This document shows positions 17,576 through 26,546 of a stretch of 64,000 nucleotides of DNA, in pieces. The stretch covers positions 1-64,000 of the forward strand of contig CAWJPY010000012.1 of NCBI GenBank assembly GCA_963844865.1, given 5' to 3'. Within the stretch, counting starts at the first letter, position 1. The number at the start of each line of letters is the position of its first letter. This DNA is from CAWJPY01 sp963844865. Lineage in GTDB: Bacteria > Acidobacteriota > Thermoanaerobaculia > Thermoanaerobaculales > Sulfomarinibacteraceae. The translations under genes were made by a program, and so were the position numbers. The notes beneath the pieces were generated by a model. It searched no databases, had not been told where the DNA came from, and saw nothing but the letters and a program-made list of their open reading frames with translations.

Positions 17576-18964
17576 ATGGGTGATGAGCAGGACAGGGCCG
17601 CGGACATCCGCTTTCAGCCCACCGACGGTCTCACGTACAACCCGAACCGGGACCTGTACTGGGACTCGGAGGCCCTCGCCAAGGAGATCGAGCGGACCTT
17701 CGAGCTGTGCCACAGCTGCCGCATGTGCTTCAAGTACTGTCAATCCTTCCCGACGCTCTTCGACGGGGTCGATCAGCACGGTGGTGTGCGCAGCCTGCCC
17801 CCCGACGTGGAGCGCCGCGTCGTGGATCAGTGCTTCCAGTGCAAGCTGTGTTACACCAATTGCCCCTACACGGAGGCCGAGGGCCACGAGTTCAAGCTCG
17901 ACTTTCCGCGCCTGATGCTGCGCGCCAAGGCGGTGCGGCGACGCCGCGAAGGCGTTCCCCTGCGGGAGCGCATGCTCGCCGACCCGGACCGGCTGGGCAG
18001 GATCGGGACCCGCACCGCACGGCTCGCCAACTGGGGCAACGGGTTCGGGCCGCAGCGCGCCCTGATGCACGCGGTGGCCGGCATCCACCGCGACAAGAAG
18101 CTGCCCCCGTTCGCCAGCGAAACCTTCGAGGCCTGGTTTCGCTCTCAGACTGGGGGCGCCGTCGAGACCGCCGGCGGCTCTCATCCGGTGGTCCTCTTCG
18201 CCACCTGCTTCACCAACTACAACCGGCCGGCCGTCGGCCGCGCCGCCTTCCGGGTGCTGACCCACAACGACTGCCGGGTGGCCTGCCCACAGGTGGAGTG
18301 CTGCGGCATGCCCGCTCTGGACAGCGGGGACATCCAGCTCGCCCGCCGCAAGGCCGCGCGCAACGTGGCCGCGCTCGCACCGTGGGTGGAGAAGGGCTAT
18401 CGCATCGGGGTCATCAACCCCACCTGCAGCCTCATGATGCGCTTCGAGTACCCCGAGCTGCTGGATGATCCCGACGACCGGGAGCTGGCGGCGGCGGCCC
18501 GTTCCGTGGCCGGCGCGGTTCGGGACCTTTCGGAGCTGCTCTTCGAGCTGCGGCGGGATGGTTGCTTCCGGGAGGATTTCAAGAGCACCCCCGGCGGGAC
18601 CGTGGCCTACCACGCCCCATGCCACCTGCGCATGCAGAGCGTGGGCTTCCGCGGCCGGGACCTGATGCGCCGCATTCCGGGGGTGAAACCGCGCCTGGTG
18701 GCCGAGTGCTGCGGTCACGACGGCACCTGGGCCATGAAGAAGGAGTACTTCGAGGCCGCCATGGCCAACGGCGAGAAGGCGTTCGCCGGCATGCGGGATG
18801 CCGACGCCGACATCTGGACCACCGACTGCCCCCTGGCCGGCCTGCAGTTCGAGCAGGCGTGCGGCCACCTTCCCCTGCACCCCGTGGAGGTGCTGGACCG
18901 CGCCTACCGTGAGGATGGCTTCCCCCAGCGGGTGCAGCCGCAATCCGACGACGACGCCGGCTGA
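17576..18964 (+). CDS. GlpC/HdrD-like Fe-S oxidoreductase of the rubrerythrin operon
   Basis: A 462-residue protein. The N-terminal ferredoxin part has CHSCRMCFKYCQSFP (about residues 45-59) and CFQCKLCYTNCPY (about 92-104). The rest carries two CCG-type regions: FATCFTNYNRP, ECCGMPALDSGD and NPTCSLMM, then YHAPCHLRMQSVG, ECCGHDGTW and DCPLAG. The family resembles the anaerobic glycerol-3-phosphate dehydrogenase C subunit and HdrD. It is frequently found next to rubrerythrin and DUF3501 genes, as here, so a role as electron donor in peroxide reduction is plausible. The start is ATG with GAGGGGGG upstream. The reductant is unknown. Confidence 0.85.
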   Translation: MGDEQDRAADIRFQPTDGLTYNPNRDLYWDSEALAKEIERTFELCHSCRMCFKYCQSFPTLFDGVDQHGGVRSLPPDVERRVVDQCFQCKLCYTNCPYTEAEGHEFKLDFPRLMLRAKAVRRRREGVPLRERMLADPDRLGRIGTRTARLANWGNGFGPQRALMHAVAGIHRDKKLPPFASETFEAWFRSQTGGAVETAGGSHPVVLFATCFTNYNRPAVGRAAFRVLTHNDCRVACPQVECCGMPALDSGDIQLARRKAARNVAALAPWVEKGYRIGVINPTCSLMMRFEYPELLDDPDDRELAAAARSVAGAVRDLSELLFELRRDGCFREDFKSTPGGTVAYHAPCHLRMQSVGFRGRDLMRRIPGVKPRLVAECCGHDGTWAMKKEYFEAAMANGEKAFAGMRDADADIWTTDCPLAGLQFEQACGHLPLHPVEVLDRAYREDGFPQRVQPQSDDDAG

Positions 18965-18989
18965 GGGGCCGGCCGCCAGGGAGAGGACG

Positions 18990-19571
18990 ATGAAGCCCAT
19001 CAGCCCGACCGACATCATGAGCAAGCAGGAGTACGCCAGCCGGCGCGAGGACATGCGGCGCCGGATCATGGCCCTCAAGGCGAAGCGCCGGGTGCCCCTC
19101 GGGGAGCACGTCACGCTCCACTTCGAGACCCGGGACACCATGCTCTATCAGGTGCACGAGATGCTGCGCGCCGAGGACAGCTGGGAGCGGCCCGACGCCA
19201 TCGAGGACGAGCTGGAGGCGTACAACCCCTTGATTCCCGGCGGCAACGAGCTGTCGGCGACCCTGTTCCTGGAGTACGAGACGCCCGAGGAGAGGAACCA
19301 GCGGCTCCAGGACCTGCTCGGCATCGACCGCCACCTGTGGCTCCAGGTGGGGGACACCGAGCCGCTGCTGGCCCGCTTCGACCAGGCTCAGGTGTCGCCG
19401 ACCAGGGTCTCATCGGTGCAGTACGTGAAGTGGCCCATCGATTCGGAGCGGGCGCGCCTGGTGGCCACCGATGGCACCGTGGTCCGGGCTCGCATCGACC
19501 ACCCGGCGTACGAGGCGCAGGCGGTGCTGTCCGAGGAGACGCGCAAGGAGATCGCTCGCGACCTGGAGTGA
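18990..19571 (+). CDS. DUF3501 family protein
   Basis: A 193-residue cytoplasmic protein recognised as DUF3501 from MKPISPTDIMSKQEYAS, RRVPLGEHVTLHFE, YQVHEMLRAE and AYNPLIPGGNELSATL. The molecular function of this family is not known. It is regularly encoded after rubrerythrin and a GlpC-like Fe-S protein, the same order as here, so it belongs to that redox module. The ATG has GGGAGAGGA before it and starts 25 bp after the upstream gene. No cysteines or membrane segments are evident. Confidence 0.85.
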   Translation: MKPISPTDIMSKQEYASRREDMRRRIMALKAKRRVPLGEHVTLHFETRDTMLYQVHEMLRAEDSWERPDAIEDELEAYNPLIPGGNELSATLFLEYETPEERNQRLQDLLGIDRHLWLQVGDTEPLLARFDQAQVSPTRVSSVQYVKWPIDSERARLVATDGTVVRARIDHPAYEAQAVLSEETRKEIARDLE

Positions 19572-19586
19572 CTCGGTGCTCGAGGA

Positions 19587-19641
19587 ACCCGCGTCCGAGT
19601 CCGCATCCGATGGCACCTCCTGACTCGGGCGCGGACGAGGG
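19587..19641. repeat. Dispersed intergenic repeat, family B copy
   Basis: Composed of CCGCGTCCGAGTCCGCATCC, GATGGCACC and GACTCGGGCGCGGACGAG, resembling the spacers near 9.05 and 11.73 kb. It occupies the 130-bp gap between the DUF3501 gene and the glycosyltransferase; TATAGT at 19686-19691 may be the -10 for the latter. Confidence 0.45.
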
Positions 19642-19701
19642 GGAGAGTCGCGTCACCTCGAGAGCGCATCGCAGGTCCATCCGGGATATAGTCGGGCCGC
19701 C

Positions 19702-20835
19702 ATGGCCCCTGGATCAGACGTTGCCCCGGACGGTCTGCGCGTCCTCCACCTCGATACCGCCCGGACGTGGCGCGGCGGTCAGCAGCAGGTCCTGCTGCTG
19801 CACCGGGAGCTCCTCCGCCTGGGTGTTGACAGCCGCGTGCTGGTGCGCGCCGGCGGCGAGCTGGCGGCCCGTCTCCAGGAGCTGTCCGGGCGGCCCGCGC
19901 CCACCTTTGGGAGTCCGTGGAGCCCCGACACCGTGGCGTCGGTGTCCCGCCGTGCGCGTGGCGCTGACGTGGTGCATGCCCACGATCCCCACGCCGCCGG
20001 GCTCGCCGCCGTCGCCGGCGCCCTCGGCAGGAGCGCCCCCCTGGTGTGCCACCGCCGGGTGGCCTACCCGCTGCGCCGCGGTCTCGTGCACCGCCTCAAG
20101 TACCGTCGCGTGGCGCGGTGGGTGGCCGTCGGGGGCGCGGTGCGGCGGTCCCTGGTGGCGGGAGGGGTCCCGCCGGAGAGGATCCGCGTGGTGCCCTCGG
20201 CCCTGGATCTGGACGGCTTCCGACGCACTGCCACCACGGCCGACCTCGGGGGGCTGCGCCGAGAGCTCGGCGTGGCGGAGGACGCCCTGGTGGTCGGCCT
20301 CACCGGCGCCCTGGAGGTCCAGAAGGGACACCGCGTTCTCCTGGAGGCCGCGGGCAGGGTGCTGAGCGCCTCCTCGAAGGCCGTCCTGGTGTGGGTGGGC
20401 GAGGGGCCGTGCCGACGCGAGCTGGAGCAGGCAGCGCTCGGGTCCGGGGTTGCCGGCCGGCTGCGGCTGCTCGGCTTCCGGCGCGACGTGGCCGCCGTGA
20501 CCGCCCTCTATGATGTGGCGGTGGTGCCGAGCGTGGACGGCGAGGGTTCGAGCGCCGCCCTGAAGGAGGCCATGGCCCTGGGGAAGCCGGTGGTGGCCTC
20601 GGACCTGGACGCCAACCGCGAGGTGTTGGCCGATGCCGGCCTGCTCGTACCGGTGGGGGATGCCGACCGCCTGGCCGGCGAGCTCGTCCGCCTGCTGGAG
20701 AACCGCGGCCTGCGCGCCGAGCTGGGAGGGCGCGCCGCGAGGCGGGTGGAGCGCTTCCGCCCCGCAGCCATGGTGGCGGCGATGACGGCCGTCTACCGCG
20801 AGCTGACGGCCGGCGTCCACGAGGCTCGGCGATGA
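19702..20835 (+). CDS. Glycosyltransferase family 4 (GT-B fold)
   Basis: A 377-residue GT-B glycosyltransferase. The acceptor domain begins LRVLHLDTARTWRGGQQQ, a glycine-rich loop typical of GT4. The donor domain has ALVVGLTGALEVQKGHRVLLEA and VWVGEGPCRRELE, and the nucleotide-sugar E-x7-E region is seen in EGSSAALKEAMALGKPVVAS. It probably adds a hexose or heptose to LPS core or another surface glycan, at the cytoplasmic face of the inner membrane. The ATG has no strong ribosome-binding site. Its last four bases overlap the next glycosyltransferase gene. Donor and acceptor are unknown. Confidence 0.85.
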   Translation: MAPGSDVAPDGLRVLHLDTARTWRGGQQQVLLLHRELLRLGVDSRVLVRAGGELAARLQELSGRPAPTFGSPWSPDTVASVSRRARGADVVHAHDPHAAGLAAVAGALGRSAPLVCHRRVAYPLRRGLVHRLKYRRVARWVAVGGAVRRSLVAGGVPPERIRVVPSALDLDGFRRTATTADLGGLRRELGVAEDALVVGLTGALEVQKGHRVLLEAAGRVLSASSKAVLVWVGEGPCRRELEQAALGSGVAGRLRLLGFRRDVAAVTALYDVAVVPSVDGEGSSAALKEAMALGKPVVASDLDANREVLADAGLLVPVGDADRLAGELVRLLENRGLRAELGGRAARRVERFRPAAMVAAMTAVYRELTAGVHEARR

Positions 20836-21632
20836 GCGGCTCGGTGCCGGTGTCGGCGGTGATCATCACCCGGGACGCTCAGGCGCACCTGGAGCGGGTG
20901 CTGGCCGCGGTGGCCGTGTGCGACGAGGTGGTGGTGCTCGACTCGGGCTCTGAGGATCGCACCCGGGAGATCGTCCTCTCCGCCGGTGGGCGCTTCGCCG
21001 AGCATCCCTTCGACGGCTACGGTCCCCAGAAGCGGCGGGCGGTGGCCCTGGCCCGTCACGACTGGGTGCTGTCGGTGGACGCCGACGAGGTGCTCGATGA
21101 GGAGGCGGCCGCCGGACTCGCGGCCATCCCGTGGTCCGAGCAGGACCGCGCCACCTGCTGGCGCATCAGGCGGCGCCCCTTCATCGGTCGTCGCGAGATC
21201 AGGCATGGGCACTGGGTGCCGGACTATGTGGTCCGTCTCTTCCACCGCAGCCGGCACGGATTCACCGCCGACGAGGTGCACGAGTCGGTGCGACCGACCG
21301 GGCCGGTCAGGACCCTGCCCGGGAGCATCCTGCATTACTCCTACCCCGATCTTGCGGCCCTCTACCGGGCCGACTACCAGCGTCTCAAGGCCGCCGAGTA
21401 CCGGAGGCGCGGGCGACGGGCCGGGGTTCCTGCCCTGGTCGCGCGGGCGGCGGGGAGCTTCCTGTACTCCCTCGTGATCCGGCGCGGGTTCCTGGACGGG
21501 CCCGCGGGGGTGGCGGTGGCGCTGGCGGGGGCGGTCAACGGCGTGACGGGGCTCGCTCTGGCCAGCGACGAGACCGTGCAGGGGCCCTCCCCCACGCCGC
21601 CGAGAGTTGACGGACGTCCCCGCCGACGGTAG
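20832..21632 (+). CDS. Glycosyltransferase family 2, WaaE/KdtX-like
   Basis: A 266-residue GT-A glycosyltransferase. Seen are the start VSAVIITRDAQAHLERVL, DEVVVLDSGSEDRT, the metal-binding region LSVDADEVLDEEA, and GHWVPDYVVRLFHRSR followed by DEVHESVRP, features typical of the WaaE/KdtX subgroup that decorates LPS inner core. The C-terminal 80 residues are more hydrophobic and Arg-rich, perhaps membrane associated. The ATG overlaps the preceding gene (ATGA), so the two are one transcriptional unit. Confidence 0.87.
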   Translation: MSGSVPVSAVIITRDAQAHLERVLAAVAVCDEVVVLDSGSEDRTREIVLSAGGRFAEHPFDGYGPQKRRAVALARHDWVLSVDADEVLDEEAAAGLAAIPWSEQDRATCWRIRRRPFIGRREIRHGHWVPDYVVRLFHRSRHGFTADEVHESVRPTGPVRTLPGSILHYSYPDLAALYRADYQRLKAAEYRRRGRRAGVPALVARAAGSFLYSLVIRRGFLDGPAGVAVALAGAVNGVTGLALASDETVQGPSPTPPRVDGRPRRR

Positions 21633-21713
21633 GTTTGTCGGAGGAAGCTCCAGGCTCGGACAACGAGAAGGCATCAGGGAGCGGCGTTGCCAGCCGCGTC
21701 CCGGGAGGTCGTC

Positions 21714-22298
21714 GTGGAACGTACCGTCACACTGGTCGATGGCTACCCCGTCGTGATCCGTGACATGCGGCCGGAGGACGCCCAGCGTTCCTTCGACTTC
21801 TTCGCCTCCCTGCCGGAGGAGGACCGGCGCTATCTCCGGGTGGACGTGCGTCGGTGGGAGCTCGTGGAGCGCCGGATCTCAGACGTGGGAACGGGCCGGG
21901 CCGAGCGGTTGGTGGTGCTGGACGGGGATCGGGTCGTGGCCGACGGCTCCCTCGAGCTGGAAGGACACGGCTGGGGAGACAACATCGGTGAGATCCGACT
22001 CATCGTGGCTCGGGACTTTCAACGCCGCGGCCTCGGCACCCTGCTGGCGCGAGAGCTGTACTACCTGGCGGCGGAGCACAAGGTGGACCGCATCGTGTCC
22101 CGCATGATGGCCCCCCAAAAGGGCGCACGCAACATCATGAAGCGGCTCGGTTTCCAGGACGAGTTCGTGATTCCTAACCACGTCCGCGACCGGGAAGGGA
22201 TCTGGCAGGACATGATCCTGATGCGCTGCAACCTCACCGAGCTGTGGCGGGAGATGGAAGGGCTGCTGGAGCAGTCCGACATGCGGTGGCACCGGTAG
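21714..22298 (+). CDS. GNAT-family N-acetyltransferase
   Basis: A 194-residue GNAT enzyme. The acetyl-CoA binding motif A is seen as IRLIVARDFQRRGLGTLLAR, followed by YYLAAEHKVDRIVSRMM and NIMKRLGFQDEFVIP. I chose GTG at 21714 because GGGAGG (21703-21708) is well spaced; a TTG 27 bases upstream extends the frame but has no ribosome-binding site. The N-terminal half (VIRDMRPEDAQRSFDFFASL) is the usual substrate-variable part. The substrate, whether protein or small molecule, cannot be predicted. Confidence 0.82.
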   Translation: MERTVTLVDGYPVVIRDMRPEDAQRSFDFFASLPEEDRRYLRVDVRRWELVERRISDVGTGRAERLVVLDGDRVVADGSLELEGHGWGDNIGEIRLIVARDFQRRGLGTLLARELYYLAAEHKVDRIVSRMMAPQKGARNIMKRLGFQDEFVIPNHVRDREGIWQDMILMRCNLTELWREMEGLLEQSDMRWHR

Positions 22299-22392
22299 GA
22301 CCTCGCCGGCCCCAGCACGTGAGTGGACTCGGTTCGGGGCGCGCGGTCCGCGGGATGAGCCTCGCTAACGGCGCTGCGCCGTAACGCGTATC

Positions 22393-24930
22393 ATGAGGGA
22401 GATGGTGCGCGTCAACCGACGGGTCGTTGGATTGCTCGCGCCTGGTCTGGTGGCATTCGTGGTCGCGGCCCTGTCGGTCGCGGACATGTTCCTGCCGCGC
22501 CCCTACGACGGCGTCGTCCTGGAGCCCGACGCCCCTCAGGCGCGGGTGGTGCGGCAGGTGGTCGCGGGGTCGGGCGCCGACCGGGCTGGGATCAGTCCGG
22601 GGGACGTCATCGTCGGCATCGACCGCTCCTTCGTGAAGTCCAATGCACACGCCCAGCGGTTGCTCAACCAGCACAAGTACGGCGATCGCGTGCCGTACCT
22701 GGTGCGGTCCGGGGGGCGGATCTTCGAGACCGAGGTCGAGCTGGGCAGGCGACGGGTGGGGGACCTGGCCTACCTGGTGGCCTGCGTCCTGGGGCTGGTG
22801 TTCTTCCTCGTAGGCTCGTTCGTGGTGGTGCGTCAGCCGCGGCTGCCCGCCTCCCGCGTGTTCGCCAGCATGTGCAGCCTCTTCCTGCTGTTCTTGGTGT
22901 GTCGCCTGCGCCCTGCGTCCTACTCCTGGGTGGACACCTTCGTCCTCACCACGGGGACCGTGGCCCTGCTCTTCCTGCCCGCCTCGTTCCTGCACTTCTT
23001 CCTGATCTTCCCCCGCCCCATCTGGGAGTGGCGGGAAGACTTCATCTCCCGTCTGCTTCGGTTCGTGGCCCAGCGCAGCCCCAAGCTCCTGCCCATCTAC
23101 CTGCTGCCGCCCATGGTGTACGTGGCGACCGTCCTGGAGGCGAAGGCCACGCACAGCTCACTGGCCCTGATCAGCGGCGCCCCCGCCGCCAACTGGTGGG
23201 TCATGGTGGGGTACATGTTGCTGGGCCTGGGCGCCCTCTACCTGAGCTCCCGGCACCTTCCCGAGGTGCAGCAGCGGCGGGGCGCCGGTCTGGTGTTCGC
23301 CGGCACCCTGTTCGGGGTGGTTCCCTTCACCCTGCTCGCCGTCGCGTTCCCCTCCTTCCTGCACACCGAGCGCTTCCTCATGTACGGGGTCGTCCCCCTG
23401 GTGCTGGTGCCCATCACCTTCGCCTACGCCATCGTGCGCTACCAGCTCCTGGACATTCGGGTCATCCTGCGCAAGAGCCTGCTCTACACCGTGACGACCG
23501 CCCTGGTGACCGCCGTCTACGCGCTGGGGATCGCCTCCTTCAACCTCCTCTTCCGGGGCACCACCCTGGCGGCCTCGCCCTACTTCCCCGTGGTGTTCGC
23601 CCTGGCCATCGTCCTCCTGTTCGAGCCGCTCAGACATCGGATCCAGGGCCCCGTGGACCGCTTCTTCTTCGCGGAGCGGTTGCGCCTGCAGAAGGCGATG
23701 GTGGAGATGGGCGATGCCTTCACCCGCGAGGTCGACATCTCCCCGGTGGTCACCCAGCTCGTCGAGCGCTTGCCAGGCCTGCTCAGGGTCCACTTCGCGG
23801 CCCTGTACATGATCGAGGACAACCACCTGCGCCGGGTGGCCGGTCCCGGCGAGCTTCCCGAGTTCCTGCCCAGCCTGGGCATCGTGTACGAGCACCTCAA
23901 GCGGCGCGGCGGGCTGGTGCGGGTCGACGAGCTGGCGCCCCTGCGGCTCCTCTCGGGTGCCGTGGACGGACTGGGCCGCGATCTGGTGGGGGCAGGGGTG
24001 GAGGTGGTGGGCCTGGTGGCCTCGACGCGGCGCTCCGTGGGGCTCATGGTGCTCTCCGCCAGCACCCGCCAGACGACCCTCGAGCGGGAGGAGCTGCAGC
24101 TGGTCCGCGGGCTGCTCAACCAGGCGTCCATCGCCCTGGAGACGAGCCTCCTGCTGGAGGAGCGTACCCACCAGGCCGAGCTGGAGCGGGAGCTGAAGAT
24201 CGCGGCCGCCATCCAGTCCTCGCTCCTGCCGAAGCAGCTCGGCTCCAGGGGCGGCTGGGACCTGGCCGCGGTCTGCCGACCGGCCCGCGAGGTCGGGGGA
24301 GACTTCTTCACCGAGCTGCCCGCCGGGGCGGACGGGACCCGCGCCATCGCCTACGGCGATGTGTCGGGCAAGTCCATCTCCGGGGCGCTGATGATGATGG
24401 CGGCCCACGAGGTGCTGCACTCCCTGGCCCTGGCCCACCCCGACCCCGAGGAGCTCCTGCGCCTGGCCAACGCCCGCCTCCACAGCCTCAGGCGGCGCGG
24501 CTACGGCCTGCGGGGGGGCAGCTTCGTGGCCCTCGCCTACCTGGCGTTCCTGCCGACCAGCGGGACCATCCGGTACTCGTTGGCGGGCCAGCCGCCGCCC
24601 TTGATCCGACGGGGGTCGGGCGCGGTGGACGAGGTGCGGATGCCCTCACACCGCCTGCCCCTGGGCGCCTTCAGGGTCGGTGGCCACCAGCTGCTGGAGA
24701 CCGCCCTGGCTCCGGAGGATCTCCTGATCGGATACTCCGACGGCGTGGTGGACGCCCGCGACCCGTCCGGTGAGGCGTTCGGGGAACAACGTCTCCACAG
24801 CACGCTGTGCGACTGCCCCGGCGAGCCCGAGGGAGCGGTCGCCTGGCTGCTCGAGTCCCTGGAGGGCTTCACCCGTGGTCACGTCCCCTATGACGACGTG
24901 ACCATCGTGGCGGCGCGCTGGCGAGGTTGA
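22393..24930 (+). CDS. PDZ-membrane-GAF-PP2C (RsbU/SpoIIE-type) phosphatase
   Basis: An 845-residue signalling protein. Order: one N-terminal membrane segment, a periplasmic PDZ-like region (VVAGSGADRAGISPGDVIVG, about residues 57-75), about eight membrane helices (roughly 120-420), a GAF-like domain (about 440-600), a short coiled linker (EERTHQAELERELKIAAAIQ), and a C-terminal PP2C-like serine phosphatase with EVGGDFF, YGDVSGKSISGALMMM, YSLAGQPPP and GYSDGVVDA. This architecture transmits an envelope signal to anti-sigma antagonists or similar phosphoproteins. TATCAT at 22389-22394 is -10-like, and an ATG at 22402 is an alternative start. No partner-switching genes lie nearby. Confidence 0.85.
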   Translation: MREMVRVNRRVVGLLAPGLVAFVVAALSVADMFLPRPYDGVVLEPDAPQARVVRQVVAGSGADRAGISPGDVIVGIDRSFVKSNAHAQRLLNQHKYGDRVPYLVRSGGRIFETEVELGRRRVGDLAYLVACVLGLVFFLVGSFVVVRQPRLPASRVFASMCSLFLLFLVCRLRPASYSWVDTFVLTTGTVALLFLPASFLHFFLIFPRPIWEWREDFISRLLRFVAQRSPKLLPIYLLPPMVYVATVLEAKATHSSLALISGAPAANWWVMVGYMLLGLGALYLSSRHLPEVQQRRGAGLVFAGTLFGVVPFTLLAVAFPSFLHTERFLMYGVVPLVLVPITFAYAIVRYQLLDIRVILRKSLLYTVTTALVTAVYALGIASFNLLFRGTTLAASPYFPVVFALAIVLLFEPLRHRIQGPVDRFFFAERLRLQKAMVEMGDAFTREVDISPVVTQLVERLPGLLRVHFAALYMIEDNHLRRVAGPGELPEFLPSLGIVYEHLKRRGGLVRVDELAPLRLLSGAVDGLGRDLVGAGVEVVGLVASTRRSVGLMVLSASTRQTTLEREELQLVRGLLNQASIALETSLLLEERTHQAELERELKIAAAIQSSLLPKQLGSRGGWDLAAVCRPAREVGGDFFTELPAGADGTRAIAYGDVSGKSISGALMMMAAHEVLHSLALAHPDPEELLRLANARLHSLRRRGYGLRGGSFVALAYLAFLPTSGTIRYSLAGQPPPLIRRGSGAVDEVRMPSHRLPLGAFRVGGHQLLETALAPEDLLIGYSDGVVDARDPSGEAFGEQRLHSTLCDCPGEPEGAVAWLLESLEGFTRGHVPYDDVTIVAARWRG

Positions 24931-24956
24931 CGTTCGTCATCTCGTCGATCGCGTGA

Positions 24957-25061
24957 GGGCGCCGGGCACCCTCTGACGCTGGGCAGGCCGGAGACGGTGC
25001 CAGGCACCCTTTCGGATGGAGCGGTGCGCGTACGATCGAGTCAAGACGGGGTGCCTGGCAC
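24957..25061. repeat. REP-like palindromes in convergent intergenic region
   Basis: Complete palindromes at 24996-25009 (GGTGCCAGGCACC) and 25048-25061 (GGTGCCTGGCACC), plus a degenerate copy GCGCCGGGCACC at 24958-24970. They fill the space between two convergent genes, a usual place for REP elements that can act as transcription or mRNA-processing boundaries. Confidence 0.72.
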
Positions 25062-25080
25062 CGCCTCTGGATTCGTAGCG

Positions 25081-25830
25081 TCACTGCTGCTGGCGGCGCT
25101 TCATCATCTCCGCGAAGTCAAAGGGCTTGCTCGTGTAGCCCTGGGGCGGCTCGTACGCGCCCTTGGGCGGATCGCCCTTCTCGATGGACACCACCTGCTG
25201 CGTGGTCTTCATGGTGGTGTCGCCCATCATGGGCATGGTGGCCACCGCGTCCTGGGCGACCACGAAGCCGTCGATGGAGCGGAGCTTTTCGGCCACCTCG
25301 GCCATGCCCGGCTGGAGGGAGACCAGCCTCTGGAAGAGCGCGTGGAAGTTCTTGAGGTCCAGGCTCACATCCTGCGTCGCCCAGTAGGTCGCCTTGACGT
25401 TCATCATGGGTGAGGTCATGGTCACATCCCACCGATGGGCCTTCCAGTCGGCCACGGTCCGGGTCTCCTCCTTGGGGGTGACGTCGACCTTGAAGGTCAT
25501 CATCTTCAGCATCTGCTCGCCCATCCCCGGCGGCATGAGGGCGGCGAGATCGATGGGCAGGTCCAGGGTGCTGATGGTCTTCGCCTGATGATTGATGATG
25601 AACATCTTCTGCAGGTCGAGGCGGACCACCGTGGAGGTGTCGCCCTGATCCATGCGCAGGCGGTCGCTGCCCACCCACAGCGTCTGCTCCTCGTCCTGAG
25701 CGGCGTGGGTCTGACCCATGACCGTGAAGGCATCCTGATGGGTGTGCTGGACGATCTTCGAGTCGGCGGCGGCCAGGCCGGCCACCAGGAGGAGAGCTGA
25801 GACCAAGAGGACGGGGCGGCGACGCATCAT
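25081..25830 (-). CDS. Exported protein of unknown function (DUF4412-like)
   Basis: A 249-residue protein with a Sec signal peptide: MMRRRPVLLVSALLLVAGLA, cleaved probably after AAA. The mature part looks like a beta-rich periplasmic domain with repeated Met-rich stretches (LAALMPPGMGEQMLKMMTFK; TMPMMGDTTMKTT), reminiscent of DUF4412-type proteins. GAGGAGG precedes the double ATG. Upstream in-frame codons would spoil the signal peptide, so this start is favoured. It stands alone, convergent with the phosphatase gene. Function not known. Confidence 0.72.
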   Translation of the reverse strand: MMRRRPVLLVSALLLVAGLAAADSKIVQHTHQDAFTVMGQTHAAQDEEQTLWVGSDRLRMDQGDTSTVVRLDLQKMFIINHQAKTISTLDLPIDLAALMPPGMGEQMLKMMTFKVDVTPKEETRTVADWKAHRWDVTMTSPMMNVKATYWATQDVSLDLKNFHALFQRLVSLQPGMAEVAEKLRSIDGFVVAQDAVATMPMMGDTTMKTTQQVVSIEKGDPPKGAYEPPQGYTSKPFDFAEMMKRRQQQ

Positions 25831-25921
25831 GATGACCTCCTCGGTCGAGCCCGTGTCGCAAGCTCGATCGGGGCGCATGTTAGCAGAGGAGGTTCCCCCT
25901 TGCCGCCCTGCGCCGGGACGG

Positions 25922-26464
25922 CTACAGCGTGGAGAGGTGGGTGCAGTGACGCACGAAGTCCGTCACCATCTCGCGGAGGCGGCGCTCGGCTGCCGGTTCC
26001 ACGAGACGGCCGTCCTCGTCCAGGAGCTGCTTCACGGCGGGCAGGAACACGCGACGGCCGTAGAGGTGGGCGTGGCGGTACTGGAAGACCATCTCGAGCT
26101 GCTCCACGGCGCGCACCCCGCCCCACGGTCCGTTCGAGATGCCGATGAAGGCGGCGGTGGTGCCCACCAGGCTCTGGGGGAAGGCGAGCATGTCGATGAA
26201 GTACTTGAGCGCGCCGGGGAAGGAGCCGTTGTACTCCGGCACCACGCAGAGGACGCCATCGGCGGCCGACATGGCCTGCTGGAACGGGGCGAAGGCCTCG
26301 GGCGTCGCACTGTAGCTGGTGGGCGAGAACAGCTCCGATGGCAGGTCGCAGAGGTCCAGGATGGTCGCCTGCTCCCCCGCCTTGACCACCATGTCCGCCG
26401 CCACCGCGGCGATCCTCCGGGTGTTGGAGTCGGGACGGTTGGTTCCTGAAATGACGACGATCAT
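25922..26464 (-). CDS. NADPH-dependent FMN reductase family protein
   Basis: A 180-residue flavodoxin-fold enzyme. The N-terminal phosphate-binding loop is VISGTNRPDSNTRRIA; the flavin loop is VVPEYNGSFPGALKYFID, followed by GTTAAFIGISNGPWGG. Members reduce FMN, quinones or azo compounds with NAD(P)H. The ATG at 26464 gives the natural N-terminus; further upstream codons are not family-like. It is transcribed divergently from the large peptidase gene and 92 bp from the exported protein gene. Its physiological acceptor is unknown. Confidence 0.88.
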   Translation of the reverse strand: MIVVISGTNRPDSNTRRIAAVAADMVVKAGEQATILDLCDLPSELFSPTSYSATPEAFAPFQQAMSAADGVLCVVPEYNGSFPGALKYFIDMLAFPQSLVGTTAAFIGISNGPWGGVRAVEQLEMVFQYRHAHLYGRRVFLPAVKQLLDEDGRLVEPAAERRLREMVTDFVRHCTHLSTL

Positions 26465-26546
26465 GGTGCGTGCCGGCGGCTTCCGGCCGCCCATCGTAGC
26501 AGGGCGGGCCCGACGATGGTGCCGTAGAATGCTCGGCGGAGGCACG

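Noticed and set aside
21687..21713. TTG as start of the GNAT gene
   Set aside because: No ribosome-binding site for it; GGGAGG is correctly placed for the GTG at 21714.
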